A DNA stretch of 15,656 nt from Hepatocystis sp. ex Piliocolobus tephrosceles. Lineage: Eukaryota > Apicomplexa > Aconoidasida > Haemosporida > Plasmodiidae. Each line of letters opens with the position of its first letter. Position 1 is the first letter of the stretch. Where the stretch lies: contig CABPSV020000475.1 of assembly GCA_902459845.2 (NCBI GenBank), positions 1 through 15,656 of the forward strand, read 5' to 3'. Positions 1 to 15,656 of the stretch are shown piece by piece. Made by a program: the position numbers and the translations under genes. The notes below the pieces were generated by a model. The model did no database searches. It saw nothing but the letters and a program-made list of their open reading frames with translations, and was not told where the DNA came from.

Positions 1-21
1 CGATCTTGGCATACAGTTGCA

Positions 22-220
22 TAGTTTTAGGGTACTCTTTTAAAAATACGCGTTGACGAATTAATAAAATATTTGTTTATTTATTTGTTTATTATTATCA
101 TACTTTTTTTTCTCTCTCTCGCTATACCATACATATATACACATATCGAAAAGGCTCATTTTAGTGAGTATATTTTATTAATTCGTCAACGCGTATTTTT
201 AAAAGAGTACCCTAAAACTA
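22..220. repeat. Perfect 51-bp inverted repeat with 97-bp spacer
   Basis: Positions 22-72 are the exact reverse complement of 170-220. The arms share the non-repetitive core TACGCGTTGACGAATT, so this is not a chance pairing of homopolymers. The 97-base spacer (73-169) is AT-rich, with a CT run near 112-122. The structure could form a long hairpin or cruciform. It lies at the very edge of the window, so a fold-back assembly or read artefact is a real alternative. No transposase or other protein-coding potential is visible beside it. Confidence 0.9.
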
Positions 221-294
221 ACAACTTTAACTCAACATTTTCTGCTTATATAAAAGTTTACGGTATAATGATTTATGCTAGCTCGCATTCTAAA

Positions 295-325
<31 letters not shown>

Positions 326-705
326 TTTTGTTCTTTTTTTTTTTTTTTTTTCAGATGAATAATGCTCTTATCAAACACTTTTTTTATATATTATTTTTCA
401 CATAAATATTTTTTGAAAACTTGTACATTTCGTGATAATGAAAAATATTTAGTTTTTTCTTTTTTTTTGTAAACTTATACAACATAACTTGTTTATACAT
501 TGTTATATAGTAAACCCTTATTTACGAATATATTGTTACAAATGTATTATATATAGCTATCTATCTCTATCTCTTTTATCTCTATATCCATATATAATCC
601 ACATCTTTATGTTTATGCAAAACAAAGCTTTTTTTTTTTTTTTTCATATTATAACATTTGCTTTGCATAAAACTAATTTAAAAGAAAATTACTTTTGATA
701 AGTGC

Positions 706-748
<43 letters not shown>

Positions 749-1500
749 GGGAAAAATTTTATAAGCAATAAAAATTTATTCAAAATTGGAAAAAAAAACA
801 AAAAAAAAATGTACGCATGTAAAAGAGATATATATATGTATGAAAATATATGGAGATGCACGTTTACGTATGTACAACCTGTAACAAACTATAACAAACT
901 ATAACAAACTATAACTATAACAAACTATGACATAGTTCGTTTACAAGGTTGATAAATATACATTTTTCGCTTCATTTTTATTTATTACAATATAATTATA
1001 CATTTGTATACATTTTTATAATTCATTGGTTTTATATGTTATGTTTAAAATAACAAAAATGAAATTGTTTAACATTGTATATTGTCGAAAATATTTTTTT
1101 CTTAACTTATATGTGCTTACACATACATTACATATATACATTACATATATATATATATTACATATGTAATAACATATATATATATACCTGTTTTTTATTG
1201 TTTGAAACTTTCAAAAAAAAGGCTTATATGTTAATATAGCAAGTTTTTTTTTCTCAAAAAAAAAAAAAAAAATTATTAAAATAATATCATAAAGAAGCAA
1301 AGCGGCATCATAACATTGGCTGTTCCGAAATTAAACACACGAATTTCGTGATTCACACATGTTTTTGCTATACATAAAATGTATACATAAATATGTTTTT
1401 TTTTTTTTTTTATTCATTTATTTTTTATATATATTTTTTTTTTCCCGTTCGAATAAGTAAAAGCTTGCAAATTTTGTTTATTTTATTAATTCACCTTTTT
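221..1500. other. AT-rich intergenic region without a supported gene
   Basis: No reading frame here has the purine-rich, mixed-composition look of the exons further right. The open frames are translations of poly-T and TA tracts (Phe, Tyr, Ile runs). Long T runs occur at about 301-351 and 721-748, and an A run at 1256-1272. A short 10-bp repeat (ATAACAAACT) lies at 881-928. A slightly less AT-rich patch sits at 1285-1365. Poly(dA:dT) tracts of this kind are usual in Plasmodium intergenic DNA. Confidence 0.7.
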
Positions 1501-1518
1501 CTTTATTTGTTTATTATT

Positions 1519-1660
1519 ACTACTGTTACTATTTTACTACTGTTACTATTTTACTACGGTTACTATTTTACTACTGTTACTATTTTACTACTGTATTATT
1601 TTACTACTGTTATTATTTTACTACTGTTACTATTTTACTACTGTTACTACTATTACTATT
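1519..1660. repeat. 17-bp minisatellite (ACTGTTACTATTTTACT)
   Basis: About eight tandem copies of a 17-bp unit, with single-base variants (ACGG for ACTG, loss of C or one base). The open frame through it on the + strand is low-complexity Leu/Tyr and is not considered a gene. It lies about 430 bp upstream of the kinase start codon. Confidence 0.85.
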
Positions 1661-1682
1661 GTTACTATTCTTAGTGTTATTA

Positions 1683-1812
1683 TATATTTTTTTTTTGTTT
1701 TTTTTTGTTTTTTTTTGTTTTTTTTTGTTTTTTTTTGTTTTTTTTTGTTTTTTTTTGTTTTTTTTTGTTTTTTTTTGTTTTTTTCGTTTTTTTTTGTTTT
1801 TTTTTTTGTTTA
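1683..1812. repeat. T9G array with 10-bp period
   Basis: About twelve tandem copies of nine T followed by one G, with a single G-to-C change near 1785 and small length changes at the right end. The 10-base spacing is close to one DNA helical turn, so the T-tracts are phased on one face of the helix. It ends about 280 bp upstream of the kinase start and belongs to the likely promoter or 5' UTR region. Confidence 0.85.
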
Positions 1813-1927
1813 ATGTAAGACCATTGTGAGATTCGGTGTGTTATATGTATTTGGTACATACATGAAAGCGTACGTAGTCACGATTTCTTTCATGTAAAGA
1901 CAAACAAAAACAAATATATACAAACAC

Positions 1928-1959
<32 letters not shown>

Positions 1960-2089
1960 TTGTCCATTTATCATAGATGATGGGCTTTTACGATTTTCGT
2001 AAAAATAAAAAAAAATTAAAAAAAAATAAAAAAAAATTAACAAAAAATTAAAATAGGTTATATATATATATATAACCCATGCAAACAAA
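1813..2089 (+). promoter_or_regulatory. Presumed 5' UTR/promoter-proximal region of the kinase gene
   Basis: The spacer before the large reading frame contains a TA microsatellite (about 1928-1956), A-rich runs alternating with TTAA (2007-2055) and a second short TA run (2060-2074). No defined transcription-factor motif can be called by eye. The open frame on the opposite strand (2268-1810) runs back out of the kinase coding region and is not supported. The role is inferred from position only. Confidence 0.4.

Positions 2090-2093
<4 letters not shown>
2079..2093 (+). promoter_or_regulatory. Four-codon upstream ORF overlapping the kinase start codon
   Basis: ATG CAA ACA AAA TGA encodes Met-Gln-Thr-Lys. 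Its stop codon (2091-2093) overlaps the main ATG (2090-2092) in an ATGA arrangement. If 2079 lies in the mature 5' UTR, scanning ribosomes meet this uATG first and would terminate exactly on the main start, which would favour termination-reinitiation control or low output. The main ATG has the better context (AACAAAATGA, purine at -3). The arrangement is seen directly; its function is inference. Confidence 0.5.
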
Positions 2094-10054
<7,961 letters not shown>

Positions 10055-10584
10055 GTTTATAAATACGATTATATACACTCATACACAAGTACATACATTT
10101 ATTTATAATATATTTTATGTACTGTGATAATAAAATCCTCATTCCTTCCACACACATATATATATATATATATATACGTAGTTATATACAACAAAAATAA
10201 GTATTACATTTTTATTTTGTAAACAATTATGAGTTTAATCATTCATAACCAATAATAAAAAATTGTAACTACAATGTTAAAATATTCAAAATGGAATTTA
10301 TGAAAATAAAAATGCCCAAATTTTTATTTATTTATTTTTTTTGCCTTGCATATTAGCTATCAATACTTTTATTATTTTAATACTTTTATTATTTTATTAT
10401 TTTAATACTTTTATTACTTTATTACTTTATTATTTTATTGTTTTATTATTTTAATACTTTTATTACTTTATTACTTTATTATTTTATTGTTTTATTATTT
10501 TATTGCATGTGTGAATGTACATATATACATTATATATATACATGTACATAATTAATATGCATGAATTCCTATATTTAATAATTC

Positions 10585-10618
<34 letters not shown>

Positions 10619-10797
10619 TTTTTTAAGTGTTATTTAACACGTTTTATCAAGTATTTTGTTATTCATTTATTTTGACAAAACATGGTAAAATTAAAAAAAA
10701 AAAAAAAAACACACACACACTAACACTAACACAAACATACACATACCTAAAAATTGGACATATATGTACATATTTTTTTATGTATGTAAAATAACCC
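10055..10797. other. Convergent intergenic region (3' flanks of both genes)
   Basis: This 743-bp gap between the two stop codons holds no gene. It contains a TA run (about 10156-10176), a T-rich repeat region (10355-10505), a long poly-T tract (about 10587-10616) and a poly-A tract followed by a CA run (10694-10720). The two transcripts must terminate toward each other here. No specific poly-A signal can be assigned by eye. Confidence 0.8.
10411..10500. repeat. 49-bp tandem duplication in TTATTACTTT-type repeat
   Basis: A 49-bp unit beginning TTATTACTTTATTACTTTAT at 10411 is repeated at 10460 with near identity. It sits within a wider run of TTTTATTATTTTA-type repeats from 10355. It is non-coding and lies between the two convergent genes. 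Confidence 0.8.
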
Positions 10798-10890
10798 TTA
10801 TAATGTTTGTTTCATTTTTTTATATTTTTTGTGTAGCATTTTTAAATACTTATTGTTTTCTTCTGAATGCTTAGCTTTAGCAATTCCAAC
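10798..10890 (-). CDS. PMIX: Plasmepsin last exon
   Basis: 30 codons plus [23 protein letters not shown] and a Lys-rich end (YKKMKQTL). The acceptor is [19 protein letters not shown] matches the VGFAxA strand that closes the pepsin fold. The basic tail beyond it is an extension relative to pepsin. Confidence 0.88.
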   Translation of the reverse strand, partial: VGIAKAKHSEENNKYLKMLHKKYKKMKQTL

Positions 10891-11020
10891 CTGTTCATTA
10901 AAAAAAAAAAAAAAATAATCAGTTTGTCACAAAAGTATAAAGAGCAAATATAGTTGTTAAAAGTACATACGTATTTAGAAGAAAATTGGTATTTACATTA
11001 AATATAGCTGCTTCTATATG

Positions 11021-11054
<34 letters not shown>

Positions 11055-11348
11055 GTTTTATATATGTACATGCACAAGTACATACATTGCATCTATATAT
11101 TGTATTTACGTATTGTATCTACGTATTGACACATTTCGACTTACGTATGATTTTGTGTCATCGAACCCTTTTCGGTAAACCGTGTAGTAGTTTCTCATAA
11201 ATATGGCATTACCAACAATGTATGCATGACCATATTTTTTTGAGACGTCTATCTCCATAAACGCAGGTTTACATATTCCATCTTTTTGTATTAAGTATTG
11301 GGAAGGTGTTAGTGTGAAAGGTACGTTATGCTAAACACGAAAAAGGGG

Positions 11349-11397
<49 letters not shown>

Positions 11398-11437
11398 CAT
11401 ATGAGTGTTAAAATTAAACACACAAATATGCAAATAC

Positions 11438-11472
<35 letters not shown>

Positions 11473-11687
11473 TATCTGTGTATGTATGTATATATAAATT
11501 TTTTTTTTTAATTACTATTATATAATCAAGATCGGGGAAATGGTTCATCACTTCTTCTATGTTACTATCATCACAAGGCTGATTGTAAAAACAAATTTAA
11601 ATGTGACAATGTTTATGCAAACGTTTCTTTTATTTTTTAAATATATACATACACGTACGCCAAACAAAGCAAAACACGTAAGAACAA

Positions 11688-11729
<42 letters not shown>

Positions 11730-12487
11730 GCGTTTGCTGAACAGCACTATCTTTTCAAACTCACCATTGGAGGGACTAACTTAAAAAAATATTTCATTTC
11801 TGATTTAGGAACGCTATTAAAAGAAGTTCCTGAATCGAATATTAAATAATTTTTTTTTAATTTAAAAATATGGCTAGAGTCATCTTCATCATTATTTCTT
11901 CCATCACTGTTACCATTACTGTTACCATCTCTGTTCGTATCTTTATCAGTAATATATTTTCGTATAAACCTTTTTTTTAAATAGTTATATTTATTCATTA
12001 AAAAACTTCTTTCTTTTTTTCTTTGTCTTTTTTCTTCTTTGGCCATATCATATACAAGTGTATGTTCACCACAACAAAATTTTTTTTTATTTATATACAG
12101 ACCATTAAACTCAACTTCCCAATAATATTCTTCAACAACAGGAAACATAAAAATAGGTCCTTCGTAAAATTTCTTATCTACTCCTCCAAATATCATACCA
12201 GAATAGTTACCATCATTACCAATATAAATTGAAAACTCGTTTTTTTTAAATTTATAATTATTATACATATGATCATATAATGATTCTTGTCCCGTAGAAA
12301 GCATAGAAGAAAATGCTAATCCTACGATACCTTCGAATGAAAGCTTTTCAAATACATTAGGTTTATCCGCTATTCCTTTTTCTTTTTTGACTAATCCAAA
12401 ACATTGATTATGCATTACAAAACTACCAATTCTAAACGTATCTACCCCAATTACTCCCTTAATAATACCTGTACCAAACTGTTGAAG

Positions 12488-12525
<38 letters not shown>

Positions 12526-12787
12526 GATAATGTATATATACATACATACATATATAAGTAAGTATGTATGTATTTGTGAGAACATGGATATATATATATA
12601 TATATATATATTACCATTATATCTAAATGGGTAAGCGGCTTATAGTACCTAAAAGTTCGTGATGCTTTGGGGTTAAACCTGTTTACTTTCTTACAAGTCT
12701 TATCATTACAACTTGTGCTTACTACCCACACATTGCTTTTTTTATAAAAAAAATAAAATAAAATAAAATAAAACCATGTATATGGAC

Positions 12788-12828
<41 letters not shown>

Positions 12829-13761
12829 ATGTGTATATGGACATAATATGTATGGTTATATACACGTAGACCTTTTAATTTTTTTTTTTTTATTTTATTT
12901 ATTTTTTTTTTTTTAAAACGTACGCACTTCCTGTATCAAAGATAGGTCTAATCATTTGAGGAGGGTTTCCCACCATTATCATCCCAACATATTGACTCTA
13001 AAAAAAAACAAGTAAATCAGAAAAAAAAAAAAAAAAATAGCGGGGGTATATATATATATACATTTACATTATTATACTCATTATAATTGCTAGAAAAATA
13101 TACATATAAATAAATGTAGGGTCGTTCAACAATAAACGAGTTAACTAATTTTGTATAAAAAATAAAAAAAAAAACTTACATCTTTCAGTTGTTTAAGGGG
13201 AAAAGTATATTGTTCACTTGGTTCTACATTTGTCTTTGTCAAATATGTAATTTTATTTGATTTTTTTTTTAAAATACCTTTTAAATGGTTTTCATGATTA
13301 TCCTCAATATCAACAGAATCGTTAATAACCATGCTATTGTCACTATTCTCCTCAATATCAACAGAATCGTTAATAACCATGCTATTGTCACTATTATTTT
13401 GTTCATCACTAGTACCACTCTCGTGCTTACTGTTAATAAAACTCTCGTGACTACTACCACTACTACTACTACTACCACTACTACTACTACTACCACTACT
13501 ACTACTACTAATACTACTACTACTACTACCACCGTCTAAGTCATTTCTAAAAAAACTAATCTCCGCTTTGTTCCTTAACTTAAAATTATTTCTTTTAGTT
13601 ATATAGCTCGGTATGTTATTTGTAAATTTATTTATATTTTTTTTATTACTATTCTTATTTTTTTGAAAAATAGGCTCTGATGACTTTTTACCTTCCCCGT
13701 TGCTCACATTTTCATGAAAATAGTTTCTTTTGCTAGGTACAGCTATCATAGGAATAATATT
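10798..13761 (-). CDS. PMIX: Plasmepsin IX-like aspartyl protease (multi-exon, 5' end incomplete)
   Basis: This is a pepsin-family (A1) protease. In Plasmodium, plasmepsin IX is a rhoptry-resident maturase acting in schizonts on rhoptry proteins needed for invasion. Seven exons, read in minus order, join with consistent phases: 13761-13180, 12997-12924, 12735-12615, 12478-11765, 11578-11516, 11330-11145 and 10890-10798, giving 610 codons plus stop. Both catalytic motifs are present: DTGS (Asp at 12937-12935, spliced into ANVWVV) and DSGT (Asp at 11836-11834). The flap reads FGTG, so the position of pepsin Tyr75 is Phe. The C-terminal lobe shows [33 protein letters not shown] and VGIAKAKH. A long Ser-rich segment precedes the protease core, as expected for this plasmepsin. 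The assignment among plasmepsins rests on that segment, the Lys-rich insert before DSGT and remembered synteny. The signal sequence is not in these exons. Confidence 0.85.
11145..11330 (-). CDS. PMIX: Plasmepsin C-lobe exon
   Basis: 62 codons in phase 0, from [18 protein letters not shown] through [20 protein letters not shown] to [17 protein letters not shown] before the donor GTAAGT. The FTLTP...QY, AFMEID and [13 protein letters not shown] patterns are typical of pepsin C-terminal lobes. The acceptor is TCGTGTTTAG. Confidence 0.9.
11516..11578 (-). CDS. PMIX: Plasmepsin small exon ([10 protein letters not shown]...)
   Basis: 21 codons in phase 0, [20 protein letters not shown] plus Ile. 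The acceptor is TTTTTACAATCAG and the donor GTAATT. The Cys likely pairs with the Cys in CKPAF of the next exon, as in the C-lobe disulfide of pepsins. It was found by matching splice sites and family pattern. Confidence 0.85.
11765..12478 (-). CDS. PMIX: Plasmepsin exon with flap and second catalytic Asp
   Basis: The exon holds 238 codons. It starts [18 protein letters not shown] after the acceptor CAACTTCAACAG, which is preceded by a poly-pyrimidine run of about 30 T, and ends FKLVPPM before the donor GTGAGT. Landmarks in order are the flap, [40 protein letters not shown], a Cys pair, a Lys/Arg- and Asn/Asp-rich insert of about 50 residues, then [14 protein letters not shown]. The charged insert before DSGT is longer than in pepsin. 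Confidence 0.92.
12615..12735 (-). CDS. PMIX: Plasmepsin exon with N-lobe disulfide loop
   Basis: 121 bases: one base completing the split Ala codon, then [20 protein letters not shown] up to THLDIM before the donor GTAATA. The two Cys (SCNDKTC) match the first disulfide loop of pepsin-like enzymes. The exon ends in phase 0, just before the flap. Confidence 0.88.
12924..12997 (-). CDS. PMIX: Plasmepsin exon carrying first catalytic Asp
   Basis: 24 codons plus two bases: [20 protein letters not shown] then DTGS. The acceptor is a poly-T tract plus TAG, and the donor is GC then GTACGT (phase 2). Joining to the next exon restores Ala and gives DTGSANVWVV, the expected continuation in the family, which fixes the splice junction. 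The exon is too short to stand out as an open frame. Confidence 0.9.
13180..13761 (-). CDS. PMIX: Plasmepsin exon: prosegment with Ser-rich and acidic repeats
   Basis: The exon holds 194 codons, beginning [15 protein letters not shown] after the acceptor TTTTGTAG. An in-frame TAG at the acceptor shows that the open frame cannot extend genomically, so splicing from an upstream exon is likely. The Met at 13749 is only an internal candidate start. The exon contains a Ser/Gly tract (about 13450-13532), a duplicated 16-residue acidic block and the segment [20 protein letters not shown], then ends PLKQLKD before the donor GTAAGT. It has no hydrophobic signal. It corresponds to the prodomain of the zymogen. 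Confidence 0.85.
13302..13394 (-). repeat. 48-bp tandem duplication in plasmepsin prosegment
   Basis: A 45-bp sequence at 13302-13346 recurs identically at 13350-13394 (period 48). In the protein this is a 16-residue acidic unit, roughly [14 protein letters not shown], present twice. Nucleotide identity points to a recent duplication. It is in frame and therefore tolerated. Confidence 0.95.
13450..13532 (-). repeat. Poly-Ser trinucleotide tract in plasmepsin prosegment
   Basis: On the coding strand this is mostly AGT (Ser) with scattered GGT (Gly) and one ATT, about 27 codons. It is a trinucleotide slippage tract inside the disordered prosegment. The poly-Thr and poly-Val frames on this segment are shadows. 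Confidence 0.92.
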
Positions 13762-14368
13762 CTACAAAATAAAAAAAAAATAAACAAATAAATAAACAAA
13801 TAAATAAATAAGTAAATAAATAAGTAAATAAATAAATAAATAAGTAAATAAATAAATAAATAAATATATATATATACACAACATTTTACACAATTGAAAA
13901 AAAATAATTGAAAAGCCATTTTGCACAATTAAAACATTTTACAACATATCTCCTAAATGATGAAATTGTTAATTACAATTAAAAACTTATTTGTAATTTT
14001 GTAAAAAAAAAAAAAAAATACATTATATATATAATATGTATATATTTTTTTTTTTTTTTTTAAGTAGCCATCAATAAAAATGGAGAAATAAAAAAAGATT
14101 CATATACATAAACATTTTTTAATTTTAAAATCATTTGATTTATACTTTTAAAAATGAAAATAATTCTTATTTATTATGTTTTTGTTATAAATAAGCTTAT
14201 CATGTTTTTGTTATAGAGAAGCCTATCATGTTTTTGTTATAAAGAAGCTTGTTTTAATCAAAAGCCTACGAGCTCACTATATGTTTTCACCACATATATA
14301 TATATTGTCCGTTTTTAGTTTTTTTTTTTAATGGCAATATTTTTATATCAAAGATATACATACGTTAC
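13762..14368 (-). other. Possible first visible plasmepsin intron / upstream AT-rich stretch
   Basis: If 14422-14369 is an exon, this 607-bp stretch is its intron, longer than the other six. It contains an AAATAAAT-type tetranucleotide run (13780-13865), poly-A and poly-T tracts (about 14003-14018 and 14045-14061) and three imperfect 26-bp repeats (about 14173-14250). A short Cys-containing open piece near 13954-13882 behind a good acceptor may be a further exon, but no convincing donor settles it. Confidence 0.4.
14173..14250. repeat. Three imperfect 26-bp tandem repeats
   Basis: The unit TATCATGTTTTTGTTATAAAGAAGCT is present three times in tandem with two to three differences per copy. No extended frame runs through it on either strand. 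It lies in the probable intron or 5' region of the plasmepsin gene. Confidence 0.85.
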
Positions 14369-14422
14369 TATTATATTTTCGCAGCAATCTCTGTTTTCCT
14401 TTTTTAATGACCTACATCCCAT
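14369..14422 (-). CDS. Candidate upstream plasmepsin exon (MGCRSLKKENRDCCENII)
   Basis: An 18-codon open segment preceded by an acceptor-like CTTTTTTTTTAAG and followed by a donor GTAACG, phase 0, compatible with the next exon start NIIPM. It is purine-rich and mixed in composition, unlike the DNA around it, and only one of three frames is open. A Cys-rich segment just before the IPM..PSKR sequence would fit the plasmepsin IX prosegment as I remember it. An alternative donor five bases later (GTATGT, phase 2) could pair with an acceptor at 13955 (CATCATTTAG). It has no signal sequence, so it is unlikely to be the true first exon. It could instead belong to another transcript. Confidence 0.4.
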
Positions 14423-15047
14423 CTTAAAAAAAAGTTAAGTATTATTACCAGAAAAATATATTAATTAAATTATCAATGGAAAAAAAGTTGTTATGACGAT
14501 AGGATTCTTTTTTTTATATTTTTTTTTTTTTTGCTATAAATAGTATTTATTACAAATAATAATACATTTAAAAAGAAAAAGGAGAGGGTTAAAAATTATA
14601 AAACAAAATATTCAGATTTTCTTGCTTAAAATAATCTGTGAAAAACTAATGTTCACAGATATATAACTTGTGAACAATTTGAGTTTTTTGTTTTAATTTT
14701 TGTAATAAAAAAAAAGTCATTTCATAAAAAAAAAAAGAACCTAAAAACTGTTTTAAATAGCTATACATATAAGGTTAAACAAGTTTTTATACACTCATTC
14801 ATATATTTGTGTTTTTTCTAACATTTTTTTTTTTTTTTTAAATATATATAATTTAGTCTTTATTTTTAAAGATAATAATAATATATATATATAGTGCTAC
14901 GTATTTACGTTTGTACATAGGAATATATATGTTTATATATTAAGTATAGATAAATACTTAAATGTCGTAATAAAGTACCACACAATACGTATCTGACATA
15001 ATTATAAAAAGGCCACAAAACATTAATATAAACTAGCTTATAACTCT

Positions 15048-15080
<33 letters not shown>

Positions 15081-15578
15081 AAGAAAACTTAAGATGTATT
15101 TGTAGGTATAGACATATATACATGTACACACATATATATTAAAAAAAAATAACACATCAACATATTCAAAACTTCTTTATCCCGCTATTTTGATTATAAC
15201 ATAATAAAAAATATATTTCTGTAAGCCTAATTATGCATAAACAATTAAAAATTTGCATCTTAAATCAATATTTATATATAAAAAAAAAACATATATTTTT
15301 ATGGAACCATAACAACGATAAGAAAGGTTATATCATCATACCTATATTTATATTAAACATGCCTTACATATATATGTTTTTTCAACTTACAATAAAAAAA
15401 TAAATAAAAACAAAGAATTTAACCGTTGTTTGTATAATTTTTCTTTTTTTTAATATCTCATTTTCTCTCAAAAAGAAACCAAAAGATAAGAAAAATAAAA
15501 TATAGAACAATGTATATATGAATATATACGTATATACTTGAAGTATAAAAATAAGTATATTATTTTTTAATTTACGAA

Positions 15579-15650
<72 letters not shown>

Positions 15651-15656
15651 AAAAAA
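14423..15656. other. AT-rich 5' flank of the plasmepsin gene, ending in poly-A
   Basis: No complete gene is visible. The missing signal-sequence exon of the protease should lie here or beyond, but no candidate combines an ATG, a hydrophobic run, a donor and the correct phase. A 24-codon minus-strand frame starting at 14720 (MTFFLLQKLKQK...) stops at 14646 without a donor. The right end (about 15582-15648) is an almost pure run of A, at which an assembly could easily break. Confidence 0.6.

Larger units (their letters stand above)
10891..13179 (-). other. Six plasmepsin introns (spans listed)
   Basis: Inferred introns are 13179-12998 (182 bp), 12923-12736 (188), 12614-12479 (136), 11764-11579 (186), 11515-11331 (185) and 11144-10891 (254). 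All have GT-AG borders. Donors are GTAAGT, GTACGT, GTAATA, GTGAGT, GTAATT and GTAAGT; acceptors mostly follow T-rich tracts. Most introns carry TA microsatellites, the longest at about 11353-11395 and 11693-11728. They are far more AT-rich than the exons, as is normal for Plasmodium. Confidence 0.82.

Noticed and set aside
73..405. 110-residue + strand frame at the left edge
   Set aside because: It begins at the hairpin spacer and consists largely of Phe from poly-T; no domain or codon pattern supports it.
509..517. AAACCCTTA as a telomere remnant
   Set aside because: Only single copies occur (also near 10794); no tandem heptamer array, so no support for a subtelomeric location.
1393..1674. 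Leu/Tyr-rich + strand frame through the 17-bp minisatellite
   Set aside because: Low-complexity translation of a noncoding repeat; composition is T-rich on the sense strand, opposite to the purine bias of the real exons here.
13746..13919. MAFQLFFFNCVKCC frame as the first plasmepsin exon
   Set aside because: It has an ATG, but runs into a TA/AAAT repeat; the possible donor (GTATAT) is weak and the peptide lacks a full signal sequence. Kept only as a remote possibility.
14905..15129. Minus-strand hydrophobic frame near the right end
   Set aside because: Composed of a poly-Lys run from poly-A and Tyr/Ile from TA repeats, with no family similarity and no splice sites placing it in the protease gene.

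Overview
The window reads as nuclear DNA of a malaria parasite (genus Plasmodium). Flanks and introns are extremely AT-rich, with long poly(dA:dT) tracts and TA microsatellites. The coding exons are interrupted by runs of Asn, Ser, Glu/Lys and other low-complexity repeats. Both recognisable genes are apicomplexan orthologues. From memory, their P. falciparum counterparts are also neighbours on one chromosome, which supports the assignment. I cannot name the species from sequence alone. Nothing bacterial, viral or plasmid-like is visible.

Layout. Positions 1-2089 hold no gene I can support. They contain a perfect 51-bp inverted repeat at the extreme left, many poly-T tracts, a 17-bp minisatellite and a 10-bp-period T9G array; the stretch just before the gene is its presumed promoter and 5' UTR. 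Positions 2090-10054 (+) are one uninterrupted 2654-codon reading frame for a diphosphoinositol-pentakisphosphate kinase of the PPIP5K/Vip1 family: an ATP-grasp kinase domain, then a histidine-acid-phosphatase-like domain split by very large repeat inserts. Positions 10055-10797 are a short convergent 3' intergenic region. Positions 13761-10798 (-) carry a multi-exon pepsin-family aspartyl protease that I assign to plasmepsin IX. I could build seven consecutive exons (610 codons plus stop) with consistent phases and GT-AG borders, and both catalytic Asp motifs are present. At least one further 5' exon encoding the signal sequence must lie upstream. The best partial candidate is 14422-14369, and the true start is unresolved. 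Positions 14423-15656 are AT-rich with no gene I can support, and end in a poly-A run.

The two genes are tail to tail and need not work together. The kinase/phosphatase would set levels of inositol pyrophosphate signals in the cytosol. Plasmepsin IX is a secretory-pathway protease that matures rhoptry proteins before egress and invasion. The points most worth a second look are the hairpin at the left end, a 4-codon upstream ORF whose stop overlaps the kinase start codon, and an in-exon array of 15 perfect GTAAGT donor-like sites. The unresolved plasmepsin 5' end comes next.
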